Positions 44,674-54,640 are shown, counted from the first letter of the stretch. The stretch: DNA of 64,000 nt from Colwellia piezophila ATCC BAA-637 (GCF_000378625.1 NZ_KB905176.1:32448-96447), one strand, 5' to 3'. Numbers and translations are program-made. Notes: generated by a model from the sequence alone, not told the origin.

Positions 44674-47142
44674 ATGAAATATTTAGTATTAGGCACATAT
44701 AAACTCCATATAAATGAAATTGTTACTAACGCATTCTATTTTCTTGTTTTTTTCTTTTTACTTATACCAAACAGCTTTGCTACAGATGTATCAACAAGCT
44801 TTGAAACCACTAATACTAGTGGTTCATTTACATTGGGCAATTCACCTAAAACAGTTGCTTTTACCAATGGGGAAGCTAAATTTGCAGGTATTGCTTCTTT
44901 GTACCATAGCGGTTCGCAAGCTTTTATGGTTCAAAACGACACCGCGACAATAACCTTTGAAACAGCTGCCGCCTCGATCAATGTTTTTCTTAAAGCACAG
45001 TCAGGTGCTGTTGGGGCGGAAGTGAATATCTATGATATTAATGAAAATTTAGTTGATAGCTACAGTGCAACAACATCATGGCAAGAAATAGCAATTGTAT
45101 CTACTGTTGGCATAACTCGTATGGAATTAGTAAACATGACTTCAGTCTATGCTGTATTTGATGATTTTAGTTTTACGGCAATGACAGAAGCACCTCCTTC
45201 AGAAGACCCCGTTAAATTAACAAATCCGCTAACGTTACCCATTTTTAGTGGTGGCCTAAAACTAAAATTAGAATTGTTATCACAAGGTTTAACAGCGCCA
45301 TTATGGGGAGTAGCGGCACCAACAGTCACTGATTATATGTATATTATTGATCAAATTGGCATTATTTGGTCAATTGAACTAACTACGGGTAATAAAGTGG
45401 TTGTTGCTGACTTATCATCTTTGCTCGTTGATATCGGTATTCCTGAATTTGGTGGTTTTGATGAGCGAGGATTATTGGGTATAGCCTTTCATCCACAATT
45501 TGCCAGTAACAATAAGCTCTATACTTATAGTTCACAACCTAATGAAGCAGCTGATTTTACCACGATGCCTGACGGATTCACGGCAAATCATCAAGGAGTA
45601 TTAACTGAATGGCAAGCAACATTAGGCGGAAGTGCTGGTATCATTTTTGATGTCAATTCAGCGCGTGAAATATTGAGGATAGATGAACCGCAATTTAACC
45701 ATAATGGTGGGGCTATCGCTTTTGATACAAATGATCTGCTATATGTTGCCATAGGTGATGGTGGAGGGGCTGACGATATGGATGGTCAAATATTTATTGA
45801 TCAAGCCATGGTTGGACACGGTGAGATGGGAAATGGCCAAAATAAGGATAATATTTTAGGTACTGTTATTCGTATCGACCCTTTAGGTAATAATAGTGTT
45901 AATGGTCGTTACGGTATCCCTGCTTCAAATCCCTTTGTTGACCAAGCAGGGCTTGATGAAATTTTTTCCTATGGTTTGCGTAACCCTTACAGGCTTTCAT
46001 TTGACCAACAAACAGGTATTTTATATGCCGCCGATGTCGGACAAAATGATATTGAAGAAATAAACATTATCATTTCTGGCGCCAATTATGGTTGGAACAT
46101 TAGAGAAGGCAGTTTTGGTTTCTTTGCCAATGGCAACGAAGATGGTTATGTTTATCAACAATTAGATAGCATGAATACAGTAGATCCAATAATTGAATAT
46201 GATCATGATGAAGGTGTAGCCATTATTGGCGGCTTTGTTTATCGAGGGTCAACTTATAATGAAATGCAAGGCAACTACGTCTTTGGAGATTACAACGGTC
46301 GATTATTTTATATTAATAACGAAGGTACAATGTCTGAATTTCAGGATGCTGATGAGCTAAACGTAGGAGCTGTGCTTGGTTTTGCACAAGATAGCCAAGG
46401 AGAGTTATACGTTCTAGCCAATACAAATGGAGTTCCTTCAGGTACAAGTGGTAACGTCTATAAAATAACACTTATACCCAATAATTCCCCCACAGCTGAT
46501 GCAGGAGAAGAACAAACGGTGAATGAAGCCACGCAAGTTACCTTAAATGCATCGCTAAGTAATGATCCCGATGGTGATACAATTAATTTTGAATGGCGGC
46601 AAAGTTCAGGCACTTCAGTATCATTAAATGATAATACCAGTGCAACACCAAGTTTCACTGCTCCGAACGTAAATTCAACCACCACATTAACGTTTGAAGT
46701 GACCGTGAACGATGGTCATCTTTTTACAACTAGTGAAGTGACTATTACGGTAAATGATGTACCTGCCCCCCCACCTCCTGTATCTAACACTTCGTCTGGC
46801 TGTTTTATTGCAACAGCTGCGTTTGGTAGTGATTTAGCTCCTGAGGTTAAAGTCTTACGAGAATTTCGAGATCAATACTTAATAACTAATAAAGCAGGGA
46901 GGTATTTAGTTAATGGGTATTACAGGTATTCTCCACCTATTGCTTATTACATAGCGGATAAAGCTTGGCTGAAACACATAATAAGAGGGTTTCTCTGGCC
47001 TGCTATTTACGGCCTTAAATACCCATTTATAGCACTTTTTACATTAATTTTGATGTTCTCTGCCATATTGATGTATAAGAAAAAGCAAAGAATTAGAAAA
47101 GGTACCCTCTTACTTCAAACAAAAATTCATAACGATTGTTGA
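44674..47142 (+). CDS. Secreted PQQ-type glucose/sorbosone dehydrogenase with CFI-type C-terminal anchor
   Basis: An 822-residue exported protein. Signal peptide about 1-36; a beta-sandwich domain (about 38-170) that may bind carbohydrate; a six-bladed glucose/sorbosone dehydrogenase propeller (about 195-600) with DERGLLGIAFHPQF, FNHNGGAIAFD, SYGLRNPYRLS and DVGQNDIEEINI; a PKD/REJ-like Ig domain (about 607-697, SPTADAGEEQTVNE); and a C-terminal module with CFIATAAFGS (about 710-719) and a terminal hydrophobic helix plus basic tail (about 785-810). The CFIATAA motif is a known C-terminal sorting or anchoring signature in marine bacteria. It should oxidise aldoses at the cell surface using PQQ. 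AGGAG lies seven bases before the ATG. Confidence 0.85.
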   Translation: MKYLVLGTYKLHINEIVTNAFYFLVFFFLLIPNSFATDVSTSFETTNTSGSFTLGNSPKTVAFTNGEAKFAGIASLYHSGSQAFMVQNDTATITFETAAASINVFLKAQSGAVGAEVNIYDINENLVDSYSATTSWQEIAIVSTVGITRMELVNMTSVYAVFDDFSFTAMTEAPPSEDPVKLTNPLTLPIFSGGLKLKLELLSQGLTAPLWGVAAPTVTDYMYIIDQIGIIWSIELTTGNKVVVADLSSLLVDIGIPEFGGFDERGLLGIAFHPQFASNNKLYTYSSQPNEAADFTTMPDGFTANHQGVLTEWQATLGGSAGIIFDVNSAREILRIDEPQFNHNGGAIAFDTNDLLYVAIGDGGGADDMDGQIFIDQAMVGHGEMGNGQNKDNILGTVIRIDPLGNNSVNGRYGIPASNPFVDQAGLDEIFSYGLRNPYRLSFDQQTGILYAADVGQNDIEEINIIISGANYGWNIREGSFGFFANGNEDGYVYQQLDSMNTVDPIIEYDHDEGVAIIGGFVYRGSTYNEMQGNYVFGDYNGRLFYINNEGTMSEFQDADELNVGAVLGFAQDSQGELYVLANTNGVPSGTSGNVYKITLIPNNSPTADAGEEQTVNEATQVTLNASLSNDPDGDTINFEWRQSSGTSVSLNDNTSATPSFTAPNVNSTTTLTFEVTVNDGHLFTTSEVTITVNDVPAPPPPVSNTSSGCFIATAAFGSDLAPEVKVLREFRDQYLITNKAGRYLVNGYYRYSPPIAYYIADKAWLKHIIRGFLWPAIYGLKYPFIALFTLILMFSAILMYKKKQRIRKGTLLLQTKIHNDC

Positions 47143-47169
47143 TGAATAAGGTCAATTATCAACAATCGT
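47132..47169. terminator. Stem-loop at the end of the sugar dehydrogenase gene
   Basis: ACGATTGTTGAT (47132-47143) pairs perfectly with ATCAACAATCGT (47158-47169) and overlaps the stop codon. No T-run follows, so it may act as an mRNA-stabilising hairpin rather than a classic terminator. Confidence 0.5.
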
Positions 47170-47236
47170 CATTGTAGTGGTTAAATAATTCTGGCCACCA
47201 ATTTATAGTTCTATCTCGTTAACGGGGGCGTTATGT

Positions 47237-48545
47237 ATGGTCCGCCTCGATATTGCAAGTAATAATATCGATAACGTAGTTGGTTTGCGCTAATGTATTC
47301 GGAGTCTTTTTGCATTACCAATATATTAGGCTCCAGCTCCACGATGAGATCCGCGCTAGATTGTCCTCAAAAGCGCCAAAGCATTCTTAAAAAGTTGCTG
47401 AATCGCCCCACAGGTCTTAAATCCAGTGGTCTAACCGTTGTTTCATCTTTATCATTATTTGCAAATCAGGCTTGCACTCTAACTTCGAATACTTGTTTGG
47501 TTGAAAATATTGACCATGCTATACGTGCTAGTTTATTCGCTAATGCGACAACTACAACGTTGTATGGTTTTCGTGATAATAATTCTAATATCCAATTCCC
47601 AAAGCTCGCTACAGCTTTCTCTGGCCTTACAAGAACAGCTCTTGCACCGTGAATGAATAACTCTCGTAGTCCTTTATTCCCTCGTTTACTTATACCCAGT
47701 AGTTTGGTTTGCCCTCCTGTAGAGTGTTGGCGGGGAACCAAACCAATCCATGCAGCCAAGTGTCTTCCATTTTTAAAATCACTAGCGTTACTTATATCAG
47801 ATAGGCAACGACTAGCTGTTAGGTCTCCCACCCCCGGAATTGTTTTGAGTAGTTGAGCTAATTCATCATTGAGCACTATATCTTTGAGTTTTTTATCTTG
47901 TGTCAAAATAAGCTGATTTAGCTTCAAGTAATAGTCATGGTGGTCTCTTAATTCTAAAAGCAACATCGGTGGTATTGGCTCGCCATGTTCAGCCAGCCAT
48001 TGGAATAATGTTTTCATCTTGGAATGCGAATTTGGGAAAGCCATTCCAAACTCTAATAACATTGATCCGATTCGAGACATACATGCTGTTCTGTCTTTTA
48101 AATAGCTTGAACGTATTCGTTGAATGACAGATATTACTTGAGATGCTTCAGTTTTAACGCTGACAAAGCGCATAGATGGCCGCGTCGATGCTTCAGCTAT
48201 GGCGTCAGCATCAATGAAATCGTTTTTGTTTGTTTTAACATAAGGTCTAACGTACTGCGGTGGGATTAGCAGTGCTTTATGCCCAAACTCTTTGCACTTT
48301 CTTGCTAACCAATGAGAGCCACCACAAGACTCCATCGCAACAGTTGTACTTTCTGCCTTAGCGAGAAACTGAATTATTTTAGGACGGCTTAATTTCTTAC
48401 GACAAACTTCTCGGCCAGATGAATCATGGCCAACCAGGTGAAAGGTAGATTTTCCTATATCGATTCCAAGAATATGAATAGTAGACATGATGGTTATCCT
48501 CGTTTAATAGTCTGCCCTAAGTGTAGATTAGGTGAGGCGGACCAT
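47237..48545. mobile_element. IS110-family (IS1111-type) insertion sequence
   Basis: Perfect 12-bp inverted repeats, ATGGTCCGCCTC (47237-47248) and GAGGCGGACCAT (48534-48545), flank the transposase gene. IS1111-group elements carry such short subterminal inverted repeats, so the true ends may lie a few bases outside. The transposase frame is intact, and the element looks recent. Its neighbours on both sides are repeat-rich deserts. Confidence 0.82.
47466..48488 (-). CDS. IS110-family transposase
   Basis: An intact 340-residue DEDD-type transposase. The N-terminal RuvC-like domain begins ILGIDIGKSTFHLVG (about 5-19), with catalytic acidic residues in VAMESCGGSHW (about 51-61) and in KNDFIDADAIAEA (about 92-104). 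The C-terminal Transposase_20 domain has LLKTIPGVGDLTASRCLSDI (about 212-231) and a serine-bearing WIGLVPRQHSTGGQ. These enzymes move DNA through a Holliday-junction-like mechanism, guided in some members by an RNA from the element's non-coding end. The 229 bases at 47237-47465, between the gene end and the inverted repeat, are where such an RNA could be coded. Confidence 0.93.
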   Translation of the reverse strand: MSTIHILGIDIGKSTFHLVGHDSSGREVCRKKLSRPKIIQFLAKAESTTVAMESCGGSHWLARKCKEFGHKALLIPPQYVRPYVKTNKNDFIDADAIAEASTRPSMRFVSVKTEASQVISVIQRIRSSYLKDRTACMSRIGSMLLEFGMAFPNSHSKMKTLFQWLAEHGEPIPPMLLLELRDHHDYYLKLNQLILTQDKKLKDIVLNDELAQLLKTIPGVGDLTASRCLSDISNASDFKNGRHLAAWIGLVPRQHSTGGQTKLLGISKRGNKGLRELFIHGARAVLVRPEKAVASFGNWILELLSRKPYNVVVVALANKLARIAWSIFSTKQVFEVRVQA

Positions 48546-49181
48546 CTCATTAGCGCCTTAGGAATAATACTCTAAAAATGACAATGACCGCTTTGGGTGG
48601 CGAAGCTGGCTATTTTTTAAGATAAACTCATGTCTAAATTAGGTCGGCTTTGTGGTAGCTACTGCCCTTTGAGAAGTCCGGTACATACATTTTAAGTTTT
48701 ACTTTAGAAACTCAATATTTCAGAAATATCCTAACGACAACTTGGTGCGCATAGGAGAAGTAAGGTTTTGAAATTTTGAGTGTTCGTTGAGGTCAACTGA
48801 ACACCAGTTAGTCGACCTAAGCAAGTCGACAGCTGAATTCAAAATTATTGGCATAGCGGACGTTAATAAACTCGGTTTTGAGACTAATTTAATGTTCAAA
48901 AAAGCAAAATACAGATATAGAACGAGAACAACATCTATGACCGCTGCAAGCTCTTAGTTACCATTAATTGAGGTGATTATTATTTGTGATTCAGACCGCT
49001 TTGATACGATAGCGGACGTAAGGCTTGTCTTACCTAGCGACAAGTGATTCGACAAGGCCGACATTAAATGTCAATATTTTTATAGATAAGAGTCATCAGA
49101 AATAAAAAAATATCAGTTTTATTCTCAGCCTGATGAATTATCTCCCAGTACCCGTTTAACCCGATACTGGGAGTATAAATT
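48546..49181. other. Gene-free gap with dispersed repeats
   Basis: No gene is visible. Positions 48653-48750 are the inverted partner of 41016-41112. GCGGACGTT occurs at 48856-48864, and the 18-mer family member GATACGATAGCGGACGTA at 49003-49020, followed by an inverted pair around GCTTGTC and GACAAG. Confidence 0.6.
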
Positions 49182-50357
49182 TTACAATAATTCCTCGATC
49201 AGTACCTGCTTGATTAAATCATCAAATTGCTCTTCACAAGGATCCGATCCGCCACAGTTAGCAAAGGCGGTAATACTGGTATTTATTGCCGGAATATAAA
49301 GGTTAAAAGTTGAATACCCAGCCTCTAATCCACCATGCTCATAGACAACATTGCCCGCTATACTTGTTTTGAACAGGCCTAACGCGTAGCTTTCCTCTCC
49401 ATCGATATATTGCAAGTTATCTTCAGCCATCATAATGGTTCTTATATCCTGACTGATATTACTGTCGTCACTTACAATGCTGCGTAAAAGTAATGCCATA
49501 TCTTCAACACTTGCCACCATGGGGGCATCGGCTACGCCAATGTTTTCATACCAAGATTTGGTATTGATCACTTTGCCTGCTTCACTAGTAAAATCACCAT
49601 CAATATCATGGTAATAACCAGATATAATGTCACCTTGCTCTTTTTCTACACCGCCAAAATGGGTCGAGTGCATTGCTAGAGGGTCAAAAACTCGATTGCG
49701 CATGGCTATTGAATGATGCTCGCCTAGTATTTCATCTAGCACCAGACCAACCAGTAAATAGCCAGTATTTGAATATTCCCAACCCTCGCCTGGTTCAAAG
49801 TAGGCCGGCTGATTAAGCGCAAATTGTAGTGCAAAAGCATCCGTTTTTAATGACTCTGGATCGGCTTGTATTGCCGCGAAAAAGTCTGCAATGGTATCGT
49901 CATCAAGGTAATCGTAAACCCCTGCGCTATGATTTAATAACTGACGTATGGTCATTTGTTCACTGAAAGGGATTTGTGATAGCAACTGCTCTGGTAACCA
50001 GTTACTGATAAGGTCATCCAAACTTAACAGGCCTTCTTCGGCCAATATGACCGTCAACAAGGCCGTTGCTTTTTTACCGGCACTGCCATTGGGCATAATA
50101 TGATCAACTTGCATCGGCAGGTGAGAGTCAATATCTGCCAGTCCGCTACTGCCTAGAAACTTGCGCTCTGGGGTTTCAACCAAAAGTACTATGCCAGGAA
50201 TAACATCTGATATTGTCTGGTCGATCAATGCTTGATAATCAAACACTACGGGTGTTTGATTTTCGTTACTTGTAGCCTTTGAGCCACCTCCACCGCAGGC
50301 GGTTATTGCCAAAGTGAGAGAACTTATAATTAATGCTGATTTGATTGAATTAAACAT
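49182..50357 (-). CDS. Beta-lactamase-family serine hydrolase lipoprotein
   Basis: A serine hydrolase of the class C beta-lactamase/DD-peptidase family. The ATG at 50357 (MFNSIKSALIISS) is preferred because it begins a clean lipoprotein signal peptide with lipobox ITAC (cysteine 21) followed by GGGG; the ATG at 50402 would add 15 polar residues. The product is 391 residues. Catalytic motifs are SAGK (about 92-95), YSN in EYSNTGYLL and HGG in YEHGGLEAGYS. It should be anchored to the outer or inner membrane. Substrates may be peptidoglycan peptides or esters; true beta-lactam resistance is not implied. Confidence 0.87.
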   Translation of the reverse strand: MFNSIKSALIISSLTLAITACGGGGSKATSNENQTPVVFDYQALIDQTISDVIPGIVLLVETPERKFLGSSGLADIDSHLPMQVDHIMPNGSAGKKATALLTVILAEEGLLSLDDLISNWLPEQLLSQIPFSEQMTIRQLLNHSAGVYDYLDDDTIADFFAAIQADPESLKTDAFALQFALNQPAYFEPGEGWEYSNTGYLLVGLVLDEILGEHHSIAMRNRVFDPLAMHSTHFGGVEKEQGDIISGYYHDIDGDFTSEAGKVINTKSWYENIGVADAPMVASVEDMALLLRSIVSDDSNISQDIRTIMMAEDNLQYIDGEESYALGLFKTSIAGNVVYEHGGLEAGYSTFNLYIPAINTSITAFANCGGSDPCEEQFDDLIKQVLIEELL

Positions 50358-50402
50358 ACTCTTTGTCTTTCCGTGATTATTTGATTGCAAAAAAGATATC
50401 AC

Positions 50403-50959
50403 AGCAAAAGTATATTAGGGTTAGAAAGCGTCTAAAAATCGTATCAAAAGTGTATTATTGGCTTATGTGGCTTTAATTAAGTTATTGATAATATTGATAA
50501 ATACACCAAAAAAGTAATTGCCGTCCTTTTTGTATTGTGGAGCAAGGTCAGCCGTTTGACAGCAGCTGACCTCTATGGTTAAAACCCGACCGTCCGCAAT
50601 GCGCTATACAGTTGCCTCACAAGAGGGTAGAAAATTAAGGTGAATATTACCATAAATATGATTGTGGCTTCATAAAGCTTAACGTCCGATTTTGGCTATT
50701 TGTTGACCCAAAGAATAATCAGCAGCTAACGTCAGCAAGGATACGAAACCGGACGTTCCCCACAGATATAAATATGCATTGTTTGACTATAAATATTACC
50801 AATTAATCGAATAACCTGACTGGCAAAAATGCCACCAAAGCGGTCATAGAAACTTTAAATCAAATAGACAGTTTATTCGACTTAGAGTTGACGTTGTCTT
50901 TAGTTTCTAATATCGAACTTAATAATTCAATATCATCATCCACAAAAATAAGTTTAAAC
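50403..50959. other. Gene-free gap with dispersed repeats
   Basis: No gene is visible. It holds 50605-50690 (related to 43427-43520 and 53462-53560) and 50741-50835, a 95-bp direct repeat of 56224-56318 that begins with GATACGAAACCGGACGTT. TAACGTCCGATTTTGGC at 50680 is the same word in inverse. Confidence 0.6.
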
Positions 50960-51295
50960 TTATTTTTCTGTATCAAGGATAAACTCTCTTATATCCGCAA
51001 GTTTATATGGCTTTTCTATTATTTCATTAAAACTTGAACCTACATCAATACCAAATTCACCTGTAACCAAAATCCTTAACGTATTAATTTTAATCTCGTT
51101 TGAAACCTCTAATCCTGTTTTCGATTTAAGGCGATAATCTATAAAAATAATATCCGGTTGTTCCTGGTTACAATATTGAATGGCTTTATCTTCTTCTGAA
51201 AATACTTCTATATTAATTAAATCAGAATTTAAATACGCTTTAAACAAGTAACATAAATCTTCATCATCATCTATATAAACTACGTTAACAGCCAT
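50960..51295 (-). CDS. Single-domain response regulator
   Basis: A CheY-like receiver. The ATG at 51295 (MAVNVVYIDDDEDL) is preferred: AAGGAAG lies four bases upstream and the receiver fold begins at once; the earlier ATG at 51331 adds 12 residues with no role. The product is 111 residues. Acidic pocket DDDED (about 9-13), phosphoacceptor aspartate in IIFIDYRLKSKTG (D53), threonine in VTGE and lysine in EKPYK are all present. It has no output domain. It overlaps the histidine kinase stop by 11 bases, so it is coupled to it and is presumably its target. Confidence 0.88.
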   Translation of the reverse strand: MAVNVVYIDDDEDLCYLFKAYLNSDLINIEVFSEEDKAIQYCNQEQPDIIFIDYRLKSKTGLEVSNEIKINTLRILVTGEFGIDVGSSFNEIIEKPYKLADIREFILDTEK

Positions 51296-53126
51296 GAACT
51301 TCCTTTGTGTATTTTGGAAAGATAATCTCAAAACAAGTCCCTTTAACGGTGTTGTTTATTCGAATATCAGCATTATGTTCAGTTAAAATTTCTTTAACAA
51401 TAGATAAACCTAACCCTGTACCGCCAAGTTTACTTTTTGAAGTATAAAACGGTTCAAATATCTGTAGTTGTTTTTCTTCAGGTATGCCTTTTCCTGAATC
51501 TGTAATACGTAAAAGTAAAGCGTCCCCCATGCATTCAACAGATAACTTAATCCATTTATCATCAAGGTCATTAATGGCTTCTACAGCGTTATTAATTAAG
51601 TTAACAAAAATTTGTTCTATTTCTATTTCATTACATAAAATATTAACATCTTCAATACTGCCAGTGTTTAAGCGAATCATATTTTGCTTTATTTTAGGTC
51701 TGGTAAGACTAATGGCTTCATTGATAATATTTTTAATGGAATGAATTTGTTTCGGTTCAGCCTCATAATTTCGAGAGAATTTTTTTAAGCTCTTAACAAT
51801 ATGGGCTATTTTATCACAAGACTTTAATATGGTGTTTGTTTGAGAAGTCAGTTGGTTATCTGAGTTTGAGCTTTGCATTTGTATTAATTCAGCATAACCA
51901 GATATAACACCTAAAGGATTGTTAATTTCATGGGCAATACTTGCTGATAACTCACCGAGCGCGGCAAACTTAGCATTATGAATACTTTTTTGTTGGGATT
52001 GGTCCAATTTTATTTTCGCTAATTTAGTTTCATGAATATCTTGAATAATGCCGGAAATAGTTTCAATTTTACCATCTTTGTAATGTGCCTTCCCATTGGT
52101 ATATATCCACTTTATTTCACCTTTTGGTGTACAAGCTTGTAGTTCTAAACTATAGGGTTCGCCAAACTCTATAGCTCTACTAACGGCTTCAGTTATAATT
52201 GGCACATCCTTATCAATAAATAACTGTAATCCTTCTGGTAGAATAGGGCTTAGGCCTGATTTTTGTTTAACATCTAAAATTTTAAAAGTTTCGTCAGTCC
52301 ACAGTAATTCACCTGTCGAAACATTCATCTCCCAGCCACCAATTTTACCAAGAGAGCTTGTTTCAGTTAAAATACTTAATGTTTTTTGATAAATTAAATC
52401 TGTATTTATTTGGTTGGTAATATCTTGACGAGTAGCTATATATTTAATGATTTTATCGTTATGATCTACTATTGGAATTAGAATACTTTGAACAAAGTAG
52501 TGATCCCCATTTTTTTTATTATTTTGGATAAGCCCTGACCACACATTACCAGATGAAATCGTTAGCCATAATTTTTCAAAAAATTCTTTCGGGTGAAAGT
52601 CGGAATTAACTATTCTATGATTCTGCCCAATTAACTCATCCTTTAAATAACCAGAAATTTCGCAGAATTTTTTATTTACTTTAGTGATATTTCCTTTTAA
52701 ATCAGTCTCGGCATAAATAGTCTCTTTTTGAATTGCAGACTTTAATTGTTTCAGCTCATTCTTAATGTTTACTTGTTCAGTAATATCTTGAACTGAAGTA
52801 TAAAAATACCCTGTAGTATTATCCAGAACAGCATTCCAAGACAATGTTTTATATGTTCTATTCTTACATTTAAATCGACTTACAAAATTAAAAACTTTAC
52901 TTCCTGATTTTAATTTTATTAATTCTTTATTTGTTTTCTCTAGATCATCAGGGTGAATATAATCAATAAAAGCAGATGATTCTAATTCATCGTTATTAAA
53001 ACCTAGGTTGTGGCTGAATGAATTATTTACATCAATAAAGCTACCTTCGGAATTTACAATACAAAACATTTCATTAGATAAAGTATAAAAGCGCTTATAT
53101 ACGTCTATATTGTTTTTTGTTGTCAT
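51285..53126 (-). CDS. PAS-domain sensor histidine kinase
   Basis: A 613-residue kinase with three PAS domains in series (about 10-115, 125-240 and 255-370), no transmembrane segment, a HisKA dimerisation domain with GELSASIAHEINNPLG (phosphoacceptor histidine near 397) and a HATPase domain (N box IFVNLINNAVEAI, G boxes DSGKGIPEE and GGTGLGLSIV). It is probably cytosolic and senses an internal signal such as redox, light or a ligand through its PAS domains. Its partner is the overlapping response regulator gene. No DNA-binding output is encoded nearby. Confidence 0.9.
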   Translation of the reverse strand: MTTKNNIDVYKRFYTLSNEMFCIVNSEGSFIDVNNSFSHNLGFNNDELESSAFIDYIHPDDLEKTNKELIKLKSGSKVFNFVSRFKCKNRTYKTLSWNAVLDNTTGYFYTSVQDITEQVNIKNELKQLKSAIQKETIYAETDLKGNITKVNKKFCEISGYLKDELIGQNHRIVNSDFHPKEFFEKLWLTISSGNVWSGLIQNNKKNGDHYFVQSILIPIVDHNDKIIKYIATRQDITNQINTDLIYQKTLSILTETSSLGKIGGWEMNVSTGELLWTDETFKILDVKQKSGLSPILPEGLQLFIDKDVPIITEAVSRAIEFGEPYSLELQACTPKGEIKWIYTNGKAHYKDGKIETISGIIQDIHETKLAKIKLDQSQQKSIHNAKFAALGELSASIAHEINNPLGVISGYAELIQMQSSNSDNQLTSQTNTILKSCDKIAHIVKSLKKFSRNYEAEPKQIHSIKNIINEAISLTRPKIKQNMIRLNTGSIEDVNILCNEIEIEQIFVNLINNAVEAINDLDDKWIKLSVECMGDALLLRITDSGKGIPEEKQLQIFEPFYTSKSKLGGTGLGLSIVKEILTEHNADIRINNTVKGTCFEIIFPKYTKEVHGC

Positions 53127-53880
53127 TATTATTTTCTTATAAACCTAAAATAAAATTAGAAATAGTAGCTTATGCAATCAAGTCGTAACAAAAGTGTAAT
53201 AGCTACGTAATCAAGTGATAAGTCCTATTTATTAAATAACTAAAACATTTATCCTATGATGCAAATAGAGCCTTGTCCAACATGAAATGTGTCTAAAGAC
53301 TTAAAATTTGTTATTAGGCATAAAATAAAGTCGTTCATGCATATCTATAGACTAAAGCCTGATAACAGACCGTTTTTGGCACATAAGTGCCTTTATTGGC
53401 TGCTTTTTAATATCAAAAAAAATAGTGATGTAGCAGTAATTAACTTACAGAAATAGAATCCCAACGGCAGCAATGAGCTTAAAACAGCCCACAAGTGAGC
53501 AGAAAATTTTGGCTAATATTGCCCTAAATATGCTCCTGAATTTGCAAAGGCTTAATGTCCGCAATTTGCTATTAGTTACCGTTAGAGTAGCAAATTTGAA
53601 CGTCAGCTTTAGAGAATAAAGTGATTACAATCAGAAGGTGCTTGAGGGGTAGTTGTTCGCTCATTACAGTCGGTCATAACGGCTAAAACTTGTATTTTAA
53701 CAATAATATCATGTATTGTGGTTTTACAAAGAATTGAAGTAGCCCACGGGCCGTTATGAGCTGTGATTCAAATGGTCCATGCAGTTTTTCTGAAAGAATT
53801 AGAAGCCGACTATTTTCTATAAACAGAACCAAGTATTGTGTTTAATGATTTATGAATACTGAATAATTGAAAAAACAGCT
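53127..53880. other. Gene-free gap with dispersed repeats
   Basis: No gene is visible. Positions 53462-53560 belong to the family with 43427-43520 and 50605-50690; TTAATGTCCGCAAT near 53552 and ACGTCAGCTTTAG near 53600 are variants of the GCGGACGTT word. GGGCCGTTATGAGCTGTGA near 53748 recalls GGCCGTATTGAGCTGTGA near 41238. Confidence 0.6.
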
Positions 53881-54522
53881 ATGAAAAAACAACAACCTCA
53901 ATCTGTGCTCGATCGAATTGAATCTGAAACACTCGACCATTATGAACAGAATGCACTGTCGTTTTGGGAGGGGACTCGCGACCATGACGTCACTCAGAAT
54001 ATCGAGGCTTTTATTGCAGCGCTTCCCGTAACAAAGCCGCTTAATATTTTAGATTTTGGTTGTGGACCTGGCAGAGACTTAATGACGTTTAAATTAATGG
54101 GTCATAACCCCATCGGTTTAGATGGGAGTAAAGCCTTTTGTTTGATGGCTAAAAAGTACAGCAACTGTAATACACTCAACCAACAATTTTTGCATTTAGA
54201 CCTTAAAGCTCATAAGTTTGATGGGATTTTTGCCAATGCTTCTCTGTTTCATATTCCTAGTCAGGAATTGGTCAGTGTTTTAAAAGTGTTACACCACAGT
54301 TTACAACCCAAGGGTATTTTATTTTCGTCTAACCCTAGAGGTAATCAAGAAGGTTGGTCTGGTCAGCGTTATGGTCATTATATGGAGTTAGAGGTTTTCG
54401 AATATTATTTAGCGCAAGCTGGCTTTAAAGTGCTTAATCATTATTATCGACCCGCTGGCGAACCTCGTGAACAACAACCTTGGTTAGCTGTTATCAGCCA
54501 ACGGGAAGAGAAAACTAATTAA
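53881..54522 (+). CDS. SAM-dependent methyltransferase
   Basis: A 213-residue class I methyltransferase. The SAM-binding motif I is NILDFGCGPGRDL (about 55-67), with an acidic residue at the end of strand 2 in NPIGLDGS (about 76-83) and FDGIFANASLFHI (about 115-127) as motif IV. Similar proteins modify small molecules such as ubiquinone precursors, tellurite or halides; the substrate is not readable. It stands alone between repeat-rich gaps, next to IS21-end-like repeats, which suggests acquisition. Confidence 0.8.
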   Translation: MKKQQPQSVLDRIESETLDHYEQNALSFWEGTRDHDVTQNIEAFIAALPVTKPLNILDFGCGPGRDLMTFKLMGHNPIGLDGSKAFCLMAKKYSNCNTLNQQFLHLDLKAHKFDGIFANASLFHIPSQELVSVLKVLHHSLQPKGILFSSNPRGNQEGWSGQRYGHYMELEVFEYYLAQAGFKVLNHYYRPAGEPREQQPWLAVISQREEKTN

Positions 54523-54581
54523 CAGACACTCAAACTTATCAAGTATTCCAAAAGCTGTTTTTCGTTGGTCATTGATTAAAA

Positions 54582-54640
54582 GTGTTAATTTGCATCCAAA
54601 AGTGACCCATTTAGACCAATTAATTGCAGTAAATATTGAT
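54582..54640. repeat. IS21-end-like direct repeat, copy 1
   Basis: A 59-base segment (GTGTTAATTTGC, CCAAAAGTG, TTGCAGTAAAT) matches 55912-55970 in the same orientation. The two copies bracket the ThrB2/APH-like kinase gene. No transposase of the IS21 type is present in this window. Confidence 0.55.

Noticed and set aside
47293..47856. Two plus-strand frames inside the IS110 element
   Set aside because: The second and most of the first lie antisense to the intact transposase gene, and the composition follows that gene's codons.
49182..50357. Antibiotic-resistance beta-lactamase
   Set aside because: Only the general serine-hydrolase motifs are visible; the lipoprotein and genomic context fit a peptidase or esterase-like relative, so resistance cannot be claimed.
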